From: Agelaius tricolor
Lineage: Eukaryota; Chordata; Aves; Passeriformes; Icteridae
DNA length: 64,000 bases
Assembly (NCBI GenBank): GCA_023055355.1
Contig: JALJCS010000001.1
Coordinates: forward strand, 78,532,881 to 78,596,880
Direction: 5' to 3'
The notes beneath the pieces are model-generated. The model saw only the letters and a program-made list of their open reading frames with translations. It searched no databases and was not told the DNA's origin. A program made the translations under genes and the position numbers. Shown piece by piece: positions 24,701 through 36,505 of the stretch (the first letter of the stretch is position 1; each line of letters begins with the position of its first letter).

Positions 24701-27700
24701 GAAGTACAGAGCAGATATTTTAGTAAGGTGATTGGGACAACTTTCTGTTACAGAAAAATTTTCAGCCCCATTGCTTACCTTTATTTTAGAAAAAATATAG
24801 ACCAAGAGCCACTGAATAAAAAAACCCCTCTCTATTCCTTAAATACTTTTTATATACTACAATTATATCTTCATGTCCATCTTCTTTTCCTGGATTCATC
24901 TTGTTAAATAAATATACATTTTAAAACTTAAATATAAAATCATCAGATTTAGTAACCCAAACTTTCACTAAAAATCTGTGTTGAGCTGAAGTTTCATAAC
25001 TAGCTGAGCCATTTTAAGAATCCATGTTTGCCAGAGAAGGTATGTTGCACTCTCTTTTCTCATTCCCATCTCACTTCTGTCTTCCTGCTTTTCTATTATT
25101 TCCTCTCTCTCCCTGGCCCCAGGAGCACTTTGCCAGGTATTCTTAGGGTTGTCTCAGATTATTAAACCCATAAGCTCCTCAAATCACATAGAGGAAATAT
25201 ACATTAGTAAATGAAGCAAGGTTAGGGTTTGTGCAGCCAAGCTGGCATGATTTGTCAGCTTCCACATTACTTTTACTAGCCAAAACAAAGTGGTGCATCC
25301 AAATCACTTTTCTGAAATGGTGCCTGCCAAATTATCCTTACTAATTCCCAAATTAGACCTGGGAAATGTTTGTATAGTTCTAACTTACATTGCACAAACC
25401 CATGCCAGGGATCTCTCTAAAAATTAACACTATGGGGAAGCCAATTTATCATTTTGTTCAATTTACTGTTGCAGGTATATTCCATTTATTCCTAGTTTGT
25501 TTGATTGCAGAGTTCAGTAGCTTGGCCAATATGTAACAGAGAATCAAATAAGCACCAATGTGCTGAATGAAGCTTAGTTTGGACAAACAGAAAAATGTTA
25601 ATGAAGACATCTGAATGATGCTCCTTTCCAACATGTATTTTGCAACTGTTTTCCATAAATCCGTTGCCCTAAGCTTTAACTATTACAATGCAAAATCTTA
25701 ATGTATGGAGATAGATGTTGTGTTATGAAGCTATATGGCATTACCTGTAATGGAAATTTGCTGGGTCTTTATTTTGTAGCTCTATATTGCCTAAAATGCT
25801 TTTCAAAATTCGTCTAATTCTGCAAAGACAATTAGATTTGATTCTTTTCATGGGTATTTCTCAAAACCACATGGTTTTAAACACATCCTTCAGAGCTGTG
25901 TGTCTGATTCTATACATCTGTCCAGATGTAACCCAGAATTTTTGTCTGACCAGACTAAATAAAGCAATGTTTGTTTGACCGGTTTTTGGATAAGACTGAA
26001 AGCTTGCCTTTAAAATCTATGAAGGAGCTGAAAGAATAATTTATTCTGGACTAATTATTTTAATGTTGCTGAAATAGTTCTGTATCATATACCAAATGTG
26101 TATAAACACTGTTATTACAGACCTGGAGAGAAGTTTATAATTTTAAATTATAAAAATGATCAGAATATAATATTTTTATTTGAGAAAATTTGCACAAAGT
26201 GCAATTTGCATAAAGTGCAGAAATTCATTGAATTATTGTAAGATGGCCAACATCACCTAAAGTAGTAGGCTAAATTTTTTTCTCTTCTGAAGTAAAATGT
26301 TATTACAAAATCAGCCAGTTTCTAGACTTTTAATATAAAACTATGGACTTATTAAACAAAAAAAATAAAAATAAAAAAAAACAAAAACCCTAACAACAAA
26401 AAACCTCACAACAAACAGAAAACAAGTATGCCCTAAACCTAGCATAATTGCATTTATAATGAGGAAACATTTTCTAGAGGTTAAACTCAGCTCTTCAATT
26501 AAGTTCTACTGCATTTTGAATATTTTATTCCAATTGGACATGTTATTTTGTCTTATTCTTTGATACTTGTTAAATGTGAAAAATATAAATATAAAATCAA
26601 ATATGCAGAAGTGGGTAGTTTATATTCTATAATTGCCACTTAATGTATACTTGAAAAGCTCAGTAAAATTAATTTTAGCTTTGGAAATACTGGAAGATGT
26701 TTTCATTCATTATTTGTCAAATGTAGGAAAATGACACAAGAAATCTTGAATTATTTTATAGAAACAACACTTGAAAGCAGCATGTTTGGACACAAAATGA
26801 CAGCGGTGCAGAAAAGCCAGAAACAAACTTTGCACATTATGTCTGTTTATGAGAGTTTGTATGAAGTATTGAAGCATTGTTAAAGAATTGGGTAAATGGA
26901 TTTTTAATAGGCAGTGATTAAGAAAAATAGGAAAGTTATCACTAAAGTTCAAACGGATAAGATTCATCTTCTTTAAAAGCCACCTGAAATTGAAATAGTG
27001 TGTTCAGCTCTTTGTCTAGATTCCCTCAAGACAGTGGCAGTAAATGGTGGCTTTCAGATGACAGTTTGACCCTTTCTCCTGCTGTTACAAATCTGGCATC
27101 TTTGAGATGAAGCACCTTAAGGAGGTGCTGACTTCCCTCTACTAACTGTAGAGGAAGCCTCAACTCTTACGTGACATTGTAAGTGATATATTTTTTTCAG
27201 CAGGGTACGATTGCTCCACTAAACTTCAGAATATAAATTCTCACATCTCAGCTAGCCATCCTAGAGTTTTATTACTCATGAAGATAGATAAACACATCTG
27301 GAGTTCTTTCAAATGATCTATCTTAGTAGTTTACCTTAGATTTTAAATAATCATGTGTTTATGTAACAAATAGTAGGCACTCTCGGAAATGTCTCTTTGT
27401 CTTCATTGTCCATTAAAAAAAAGACAAGTGGCAAGTTAAATACAGGCATTCACACTTTAAAATTCTAAATTTTTCCTGATGAGTTCCTCTAAAGGTTCTC
27501 CAGCAGAATTTCATTTTGATGGGGTATATTGGAAATTTGATATGCATAAAACAAGAAGAAAAAAAAAATCTAGTCACCCACAGAGGACATATCTATATTT
27601 ATCCAATCCAATTTTTTTTGATGCAAAAGGAAAATTCTCTGGGATTTGGATTTGGCAAGAGAAAAAACAGACATCAGATCATGTCAGGAAAAGACTTTAA

Positions 27701-30700
27701 GACGTCATTGCTTATTACAGCTGAAGTTATAACAATATCTGTGTAGTGTCTCTCTACATTTTCAGGAGATCTTATGTAGGAAATTAGCAAATACATTTCT
27801 TAAATATAGGTAATCAGGGTTAGATAGTCAGAATTAGGAACATGGAATTCCTCAGAATCAGAAGACATCTACACTACAATACGTAATAGAAAAGAGATAC
27901 TTTTCTGAGTGGGTCTCTACAAGAAGAATGCTTCATCAGCTTTGTGTTTCATTCAGAGGTCTGAAACCATATAACAGTAGGTGAAAATCAGATGGCTAAA
28001 TTTCTTATCACCCTAACTATCTTCATCATTGACTTACAGATGTTATTGCTCAAACATACAGGTCTCTGAGTTATTCATGCAACAGGTCCTGCATTCCTTA
28101 AGTTTTCAGTTTCCTAAATATAAAATAGAGTTATTTCAATTTAATGCATGAAGTTAAACTTATTTCTTCTTGCTGTGCTGATTTATAAACTTTCTTGCAA
28201 AATATCAGGCATTCTGCTCAGTGGCAGAATCTATCAGAAGGACAATGTGGGAGACTGTCTGCTAGCTGTAGCTGCTTTGGCTGTCTGATTTTAGTTCTCC
28301 ATCATATGTCTGATGGAGTCTTTAGTGAGATAAAGCACTGCCAAGGATCAGACAGACTATTAGTGAAATAGATCTTAATTAAGAGTATTGACTTATTGTG
28401 AATTCAGGTCTATAGTTTTTTCTCCTATTCTGCCTTGAAAATCCAAGGACAAAATTTCTCAGGGGGAATGTTAGCTGACTTAGGTAAAACAAAACACAAG
28501 TATTATTTTTACTTAACTTCCACACAATGTTAATACTGGTTTCTACCCAGCACCTGCTCTTAAATTGCACTAAGCTACTAGATGAATCACAAGATTTTAA
28601 GTAACTTTCCTGAATAACTTTTCTAAGTCAAGAAATCTCTTCTATAAGCTAAACATATTTAATGTTTGTATTAAATTTAGTGAAATTGAAGCTCCACAGA
28701 ATGTGAGGTTCACTGTTCCATACACTGTCCTACTATAAGAAGCTTCTAATCTATATATCAAAGTCAGGATGAGAAAAAAACTAAAAGTAATGAGAAATGG
28801 CAAGAAAAATGTGACAAACTCACTTCTTTCCAAGTTCATACTACAAAGCCTGTCTTACAAATTATTGAATTAAATAAATTTAATATTATATAATTAAATA
28901 TCCATCGAACATCTTTATAACTTTATGATAGCTGAGGAAAATAATGTCAAAACTATATATAATTTCTTCTCTGTCAAACACAAAAATACATAATTCCTAA
29001 AAAACCTCTATTCTTATTTCTAGAGAGGCATCATTTCTGTAAAAAGTCTTCTGCAGAAAATGTATACAAAATGCATTTTGTGAGAAACTTTTGGAATAGA
29101 AAAAATATCTGATTTGATGTTATGGAATTATGAATATACCTAATACAACTTAACATATAGAGAAACAGCCCTTTGATAGCTTTTATGTATAATAAACACT
29201 GTCACGGGAAGAAAAAGAAGGAACTCTTTGTATAGAATAAAATATTACATGCTGTTTTCAGTTTGTCACAGAGACTTGAAATTTATTAGGAAAAATATGG
29301 TCAAGGACTATGATATTTATTTGTTAAAGATTACTAAAACCAGGGAAGAGTTGTGTAAGATGAATTGATAATAGCCTGTTGTGTTCATGGTATTAGAAAT
29401 ATTTCCAGTACCCATAATTGAGTGTGCATGGTTTCTAATTATAATGAATTTGCAGTTCACTGAGGAAAAGTGAGCAAAGGTAGATAAGAAAATTTTACGA
29501 TTTTAATTTAACAATATTTCTCCAAGGCTCTTTAAAATTTGATAGATAGCTGAGACAGGTCAGTATGGAAGTTTTTACATGACTTTTGAACACTGAAAGA
29601 TAACATTATGATTTTTCTCCATAATATAGCTAACCTTTCCTGTTGAGTAGAACTACTTTGGCAAAAATTCACATTTGTTATTGCACAGTTTCATAAGCAC
29701 ATTTTGACAGCCATGTTGTAGTCACAGATGAAAACAATTTGCTTGCTTTTAATTTGAGCAATATGTAATTTTTCTTTATATGTCCTGTCCTGAAGAGTTA
29801 TCAGTTCTTTTATGCATACCACAGTAGTTCTGCTTTATTAACTTGCCCTTTATCAGATTTATCCTCTAGGGCAATTGTCTCTAATCAGCCATGTGAACCC
29901 ACACATGAAGGTAACTGTATGGATGACTAAGGACACAAATCATACCCACCACATAGCTAGAGCCAAAGGCAAGACTTTCAGAGAACATTTCACAAAGGGA
30001 AAATTTTAACACCTTCTGCTTTTCCCACTGCACTATGGGATTAGGCTGCTTTGTACCAGAGAGGGGACCAGGTAGCCCATCTATTAGTCTTTGCACAACT
30101 CCATTAGTGGCACAATGCAGCTCTGAAAAACCCAATTTTGACCCTTGTTTAGTGAGCAATCTAGGGCTCAAAATCCATAGACTGGCGTCTTCCACAAACA
30201 AGCATTCACAAACAAGCAAAATAGTCAATTTTGTGTATTTTGTTTCCTTCAGAAGGTGAAATACATCTTGAAAGATACTTAGGAAGAGAGGAAATTGACT
30301 CAGAATAAGAGACAGATGATTTGTCTAGGCCCAAATATTTGTCAGATATGTTCCATATATATAGAGCTGAATTCCTTCTGATAGACTCAGGTAGTACAGG
30401 AGAAATGCTGTAAATGGGAGATGAGTGTATTTCTGCCTAAGACATACCTTCAAGCCTTCATGTTCAATTACCCTTGCACATGTAGTTACAAGATGCAGGA
30501 AACATGCCCTTACATTACATTACATCATCTGTCATATCTGTAGTTTATAGTGTTGGTTTCCAGAGATCCAGACGCTCACTTAAAGTTCTGTGGAGTAAGC
30601 CAAAAGCATCCAGACTTGTTTTTTGGAAGGAGCCCTAACAGTAGGAAAATTATCCTTCTCAATGAGCCAGAACAAACCCAACTCATCAAACATAATTTTG

Positions 30701-30759
30701 ATAATGAACATCACCATTTTACATTCAAATACTCCCAAAATGGTGGCAATTTATTAATG
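21704..30759. other. Long AT-rich stretch, no gene seen
   Basis: About 9 kb without a supported gene or a transposon I can name. It holds an A-rich tract at about 26358-26420. Two less AT-rich patches, 24190-24660 and 29880-30250, carry unremarkable frames on both strands (up to 115 codons on the minus strand at 29881-30228) with no recognisable domain. Confidence 0.5.
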
Positions 30760-30990
30760 TCACATTAAAGGGCTCAATTCATTATTCCGTTTCAGTAAAG
30801 AGGCAGTTAATGAGTGATGCATGCACATGGACAAGCTTCTAATTAGAGTTTCTCTGTGTGTTGAAAGCTTGGTGCTGGGATACTGAGTGACTGCCAGCAG
30901 ACTATTGACTTTTTTCCCTCTTTGCTGAACATGCCTATTTATACAGCTTATTGCTAATGAGATGCTAATTGAGTCTGCCATATCTAAATA
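30760..30990. promoter_or_regulatory. Possible conserved homeodomain/POU-site-rich element
   Basis: This patch contains several developmental transcription-factor-like words within about 200 bp: AGTTAATGAG, CTAATTAGAG, TTGCTAATGAGATGCTAATTG (homeodomain and octamer-like) and an AT-rich CTATTTATA. Density and composition resemble conserved non-coding enhancers of gene deserts. This is inference from motif content only. Confidence 0.25.
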
Positions 30991-31899
30991 AAAAAACCCT
31001 TGAGTTTATTGCTGAATCCTCTACATGGAGCTCCATTTCAGAACATTCTCCCAATCCATTTTCCTCTGCACTCTTTGTGCTTGATTGAAAAATAATTTTG
31101 AACAATAGGAACAGGATGTCAATTAAAAAAACCCCAAAACAAACACCACCACCTTATTTCTAATATTCGTTTAGAAGAGAACCTAGTAAATTTATGCCTG
31201 GGTATTTACATTTAGTTTTACCTAAAACAATGCCAAAATGTACTCAAGTATGTGGTGAATACTGTGCAAAAATGTATAAATGCAAGTTTCAATGCCCTGG
31301 AGATATTCCAATAAAATCACTTTGCATGGTATGCAAGCAGCCTAAATGATCATCATGAAAACAAGAAAGCACACTAAGAAAAGTAGAATGAAGGCAAGGA
31401 TTAGAGCAGTTAAATCATTTGGCTAGCTAGTTAAGGTTTGCATAGGAATGAAAGCAAATCTAATGTGAAGATAAAGCCCTGCTTTTATGACCTTCAGCTT
31501 ATCATTCATCTGGCACTAAATTCAGTTCAGTGCATTCTACACTCTTTTTCTATATAAGGTTTTATACTTTTAGGATGAATTTTGGAGATATTTTTAGCAC
31601 TGTTTTTGGGAAAAAAATCTCTGCAAATGTTTGATGTTTTTCAGGTATCAGTGGCTGAAAAATTATTGATTAATGTCTTTGGGATAAAATACTTTCTCGG
31701 CATACTAACTAAAATCAAACTGCAAAACCCTTCATTGCATCATTCATCATCATTCTTTTGTAGTGGCAGCAGTTCACTGTGATTTGCCTTGTGATTTTGC
31801 TTGAATGCTGCTCCATGGTTTGTGAATTCTCCTAGGCTATGCAAGTAAAGGCTAATCACAAAGACTTGGCAAGAAGCAGAGGACAATGTCAGGTGAAAC

Positions 31900-32865
31900 G
31901 ACTGTAGTGACCTAGTAAGAATTGCACTTCCAAAATAGGCTGGATAAGCTCCTCCATAAACAAACATCAGAAGAGAATAATCAGATCACTGTCCCTGCTG
32001 TGAAAGACGCTAAGATGCATCAAAAAGAGACTGTCTCTGGAAAGCCATCAAATCTGGAGGGATGTTGCTTAAAGAGTTGTAGGACGTATCTTGGAGTCCA
32101 GTGGAAAGAGAACATGCAGATTGTGTAAAACTTCTGAGCTGTCTTAAGGGACCTGGTAGAACGTGAAATGTTTGGGGAAAGGACCAAAAAGGGAAAAGAG
32201 ATTGGTCAGTATACTCATCTGGAAAGCTCTGCACCTGCTCACGACAGTCTATACTTTATACTTTTATTTAATCCTTTTTCTGTCTTGGAGTTGACTGAAT
32301 TTCCTGTCTGAGGCCTGTGTATATGCTAGAGAACTCCCAGCCAAATAAGCTGAGTCCTAGGAGAAGTGTTCTATTTAACAAGCTCCTGGAGTGGAAAGCT
32401 GATGCGTGAGGGGCTCAGCTCTGGATGACAGTAACTAGGGGAGACTAGGGTCTGGGAGCCAGCAAGTGGCTTGACCATATAAGCCTCACTATAGGAAGAG
32501 GTCTATGTGTGCATGTATATGTATATATATGTGTGTGTGTGTGTGTATGTGTACATGCTAGTGTATTCCACTAGCCAGCTTCAACCCTGCTCTGCAGGAG
32601 GGAGGAAGAGGATCAAACCCTTGATGTTGTTCACTGTGTTTGTGTGTGTGTGGCAGCACAGGAGTGGCTCTGTGTGCTACTTCTAGTGTGTGTGCTTGTG
32701 GAGGGGATGTGCTCACCCTCACTGCTGGCTGGAGCTGAGAGCATGAAAATTCAGTGGCCCTGAAAATATGGGCTGTGACAGGAGAAAAGAGCCTGGGCCC
32801 AAATTTATCTGTCTCAAAATATTTTACTAGAAATCTCTGTCTCTGAGCCAGGTACGCTAGAGAGC
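31900..32865. repeat. GC-elevated unclassified, possibly old LTR or repeat
   Basis: From about 31900, and most clearly from 32240 to 32830, the sequence is richer in G and C than its surroundings and reads as a coherent unit. A TATA-like CATATAAG lies at 32476-32483. No terminal repeats or target duplication were found and I cannot assign a family. It could be an old LTR, an upstream part of the CR1 fragment that follows, or unique sequence. The short frames across it show no domain. Confidence 0.3.
32505..32552. repeat. Compound (TA)n(TG)n microsatellite
   Basis: A TATG/TATA run passes into uninterrupted TG dinucleotides and then TATGTGTAC. A second short TG run follows at about 32639-32651. 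Confidence 0.9.
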
Positions 32866-32995
32866 CCTCATCACTGGAGATGTTTAGATTAGAGAAATAT
32901 CTGTCAAGAACAGTATAGATGCAATTGATCTTACTTGGGGCAGAATGGACAAGCTAAATGAGGTCACTTCCAGCCTTATGATCTCATTAATCTCC
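32866..32995 (+). mobile_element. Old CR1 LINE 3' end
   Basis: Plus-strand CR1 3' terminus, recognised from CATCACTGGAGATGTTTAGA at the start, corresponding to the ORF2 C-terminal TGGAGGTTTTTAAGA-type block. A later GAGGTCACTTCCAGCCTTATG matches the usual GAGGTCCCTTCCAGCCCTA-type end before the tail. The tail itself is degraded. The copy is short and strongly diverged, so it is old. Confidence 0.65.
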
Positions 32996-33310
32996 ATCAT
33001 TTGGGCCATTATTCACACTCTTGGAAATAAAAACAGGAATTGACAGAGCTGGACTTACGCTGTCTGAAAACAAAGAGGTTAAAGGGTGAGCTTGTGTCCT
33101 GGAGGAGACTCAAAAGGAGCTGCAGCTACCTGAAAAGCAGGTACAGACCAGAGTGTCACTCTTGTCTGTAAATAAATCATGAGAAGAATAAAGGGAATGA
33201 GAAAAAAAATATGGATCAGATGGTTCAGATTAGACATTTAGGAAAATATTCAGCATTAGAAAAGCAGTTTAGCACTGTAGCAGGGTTGCCAGAGCAATTG
33301 AAGAAAACTT

Positions 33311-33454
33311 TCATCATTGGAGCGGTATTTAAAGCTCAGTAAGATAAATTTGCAGGTGCCCTGATCTATTATTGTCAATGGTCCTGCTTCATGTGGGAGC
33401 TGAACTGTATGACCTGCATCAATGCTTTACCACCACAGTTCTGTGGTTCTGTGA
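33311..33454 (+). mobile_element. Old CR1 LINE 3' end
   Basis: A second plus-strand CR1 end about 315 bp after the first. It has CATCATTGGAGCGGTATTTA at its start, GGGAGCTGAACTGTATGACC in the middle (compare GGGGGTTGGACTAGATGACC in the family) and a tail reading ACAGTTCTGTGGTTCTGTGA. The tail variant with CTGTG units suggests a CR1-C-like subfamily. Diverged and 5'-truncated. Confidence 0.72.
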
Positions 33455-34021
33455 CCTCTGGCAGCTGCTTTGAATGGCACTGTTTGGGCAGGTCATGCTC
33501 CAGCACTTTGTTAGCAGGGTGGACACAGGCAGTCATGACTTAGCTGGGTAACTGATATGAGTGTGACTGGAGTTTTAGTACTTCTGTGTGGTCAGTGCTG
33601 AACTTCTCTGTTTCATCTTCAAGACAACCCCTTTCACAGCATTAAAAAATGGCATGATACTACTTCACAGCTGTTCTATCTGAATCAGCAGTGTTGAGTT
33701 TTCCTTAGGATACTAAGGAAATTATCAAAGGGAACAGCCTATACTGTGGACTACCCATGCCTCGTAACAAATGATCAACTTAATATTTTGTATTGAAATG
33801 AAACTTTTAATAGGATTTCTAACAAATGTGTTTGTGCAAAGGAAGTCCATGGCAGTTCAAAGCAGTATAGTGGAAGATCAAAACACCAGTTAAGAGTCTT
33901 CAGGTATGAAAATTAAACAAAATATTTTTTTTAATAAATCATCTTCCTCCACTGCTTATGGGCTTCATCAGATAACATGAAGATGTGCAGAATTAAATAA
34001 ACTCTCTTTACAGGCAATAGA
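33455..34021. other. Unannotated spacer
   Basis: Ordinary sequence between the CR1 end and the inverted repeat. Nothing was recognised. Confidence 0.5.
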
Positions 34022-34099
34022 GAGACATAAGCCCTGTGAGGGTCTCATTTACACAAACTTTAGTGTGTGTAAATGAGACCCTCACAGGGCTTATGTCTC
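34022..34099. repeat. Perfect inverted repeat, 34-bp arms, 10-bp loop
   Basis: The left arm 34022-34055 and right arm 34066-34099 are exact reverse complements over 34 bp. The 10-base loop 34056-34065 could pair partly further inward (ACT with AGT). The arms are of mixed base composition (about 47% GC), so this is not an AT-tract accident. I see no transposon-like flanking duplication. A transcript through it would form a stable hairpin of miRNA-precursor size. Confidence 0.95.
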
Positions 34100-36154
34100 A
34101 AAGGAATTGTATTCATTATTTTCATTTTCCATAAAAGATCACTAAGGAAAGTAGCTTAGATGTATTTTTTCATATTGTAGGTGTCTCTGTATGCATAGAT
34201 GCAAGATGAAGTACAAGCCTTTGAAGCCTTACAAAGCAGACAAAGCCAGCATAGCATATGCAATAAAAAGCAGTTTATGATAGGCTTCAGAATCCTGCAA
34301 TTTAAGAGCTGAGCTTGTAAAAAAAAAAAACCTGGCAATTTTCCCCACTCCTTTATAGCTGAGAGGTACTAGACAAGTTTCACAGGTGATTTTTGTTACT
34401 CACTGGTGCTTCTGGGTTTCCTAATCCATGATGCATGAAGCTTTCTTTAGCTAATGATGAGAGTTTAAAAATGGCAGGGATTTCCCCAGGTTTTATTTTG
34501 GGTTTTTGGTTTTTTGTGGTTTTTTTTGTTTTGTTTTGTTTTTCTGGGGACATTTTTGGACAGCAAAATTATGCAATTCTACTATTTCATATCCATTTTA
34601 CCAGGCCATATAACTACTTGGAGCAGAAGGAAAGCCTATTCTGATTTCCAAAGAGCTGCCTATTGAAATGAGATGACTACTTAAGGAGGATATCAAGTAA
34701 ATAAGTGTTCCAGAGCTCCAATAGCAGTTATGTACAGCATCCCAAATGAGCCTTTCAGTGCCTCTTGCATAACATTTTCCCTCCACCTCCACCATCATCA
34801 AGCCCATCAGTCAAAAAAAGGAAAGGGTTGCTAGCTTGAAGATTTGGATAACATTAGGTGCAGTGAAACTGAATCTCCTCTCAACATGTCTAGAAGCTGA
34901 AGCTTAGATGTATGGAGAATTTTGATACCAAAAGCTTAAACTTGTCCTGTAACTCTTCTAATGTGTCTTTGTTTATGTAACAGGCTGGCACATACTTTGA
35001 ACTAGTCATCTGCTCTGCATAGAGACAGATGGCAATTCATCACACCTATCTTAGATACATACATTTGGACAGGATGAAAAACCTTCTGGAAATGCTTAAC
35101 TCTTTACTGGATCTAACTCCTATTTATGTTCTTAATTCTAACTTTGGAAGTTGCCATTGAAATTGTGCCTGATATAATGACAGGTCTACACCATAAAATG
35201 CAAGATGGTTTAATGTGGTATGCCTTTCTGAGGTGGATAGACCATATTATGTAGTGTTTTTCCATATTTCAGGACAAAAAATATAGAACCTTTGGAAATT
35301 ATTCTTTCAAAGATAATAATATTACATCTTGATGCATGATAGCACATTATTATAATTCATCATTGCTCTGTGATGTGAATGCTTGTCAGCTGGACCATAT
35401 GTTAGGGAACTTTTTTCCATGCATCCCAGTGCTTCTGAACCTCACAGAAGCCCATAAAATGTTTTATTTGAAAAAAAGCTATAGGGTTGGCTTACCACAG
35501 GTGTCACTGAAAATAATAAGGACTTAGGTATTTCAATCTCTTTTGAAAAAGTTGTTTTATAGTGGAGTCATCTGACTACATATAATATCTGCTATATCTA
35601 ATAATGTGAAACATTACCTATGCAAGCAATTAGATACTTTGGAAATACAACAGATAGGATCAACAACAGGTGAGATAAACTGCCCCACAAGTTACATCCA
35701 GATATCTAAATTTAGCCAAAATAAAACCCACATTCATAGCTTTAAAAGAAGTAGCCAGATACATTTTAAATTTAAAATGGCAGAAATGGCATCAAAAGAT
35801 AGTAAGAAATCTTACGTTGAATTTTGTACATGCCTCCCTATCTTTATTTGAGCAGGAGAAAGACTATAATTGACTATAAGGCATAGTATGATGTAATTTC
35901 CAGAATGATAGAACAGTAAGGAGGGCAAGGTGAATCATATCACATGACATACACATTATAAAAGATATCTCCAGTTTGAAAGTAGCAATGCAGCTGTGGA
36001 AAGTGCTGATGAATCTGAATTGCTGTACATTTTTCATAATTTACTATCAAAACCAATATATGTGCATTGAAAGAGGAAGTAAAAGAGATTATCAGGATGG
36101 TCAGGAAGAACAAACAGCTGTGTGTGAGAGGACAAAGAAAACACATGAAGGTGG
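34100..36154. other. Unannotated spacer with T/G-rich tract
   Basis: A T/G-only low-complexity run lies at about 34490-34548. No gene or transposon was recognised in the rest. Confidence 0.5.
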
Positions 36155-36505
36155 TGATGCCTTGAGAGGCTACCTAGAACAGAGGTTAGACAGTGTTAAA
36201 GGAATAAAGTAGGTATTTATTAAAAGGCTTTCAAAGGATACATTCTGGGCAGTACAAGAACCTGGCTGAGGCTACACCCAAGATGGATGACAGATCACGT
36301 TTTCACACTTAATAAATTTTGGTCCATTTACATATTTGGGTTAATTATCCAATTACAGCTTCAGATTATGAAGTCCTATCCTCCCAGTTTGCTCTCCTCA
36401 ATTCTTGTTTACACTTTTTGAGCCTGAAGCTGCAACAGTGCCCTTGGTTCATGGCTGGAAAAGGATTGTTTTGTCTGACTAAACTGTGAGGAGAACTTGC
36501 TAACA
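36155..36505 (-). mobile_element. Probable endogenous-retrovirus LTR
   Basis: Read on the minus strand, this begins TGTTAGCAAGTTCTCC and ends GGTAGCCTCTCAAGGCATCA, giving TG...CA ends about 351 bp apart. A polyadenylation signal AATAAA (complement of 36216-36221) lies in the last quarter. The text closely resembles an LTR family I remember from songbird genomes (words such as GGCAGTACAAGAACCTGGC and CAATTACAGCTTCAG). No target-site duplication matches at these borders, so one or both ends may be off or eroded. No retroviral coding sequence is attached. Confidence 0.6.

Noticed and set aside
29881..30228. 115-codon minus-strand frame outside any recognised repeat
   Set aside because: No recognisable domain, a plus-strand frame of similar quality over the same bases, and no splice or promoter context. 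Kept as unexplained sequence rather than a gene.
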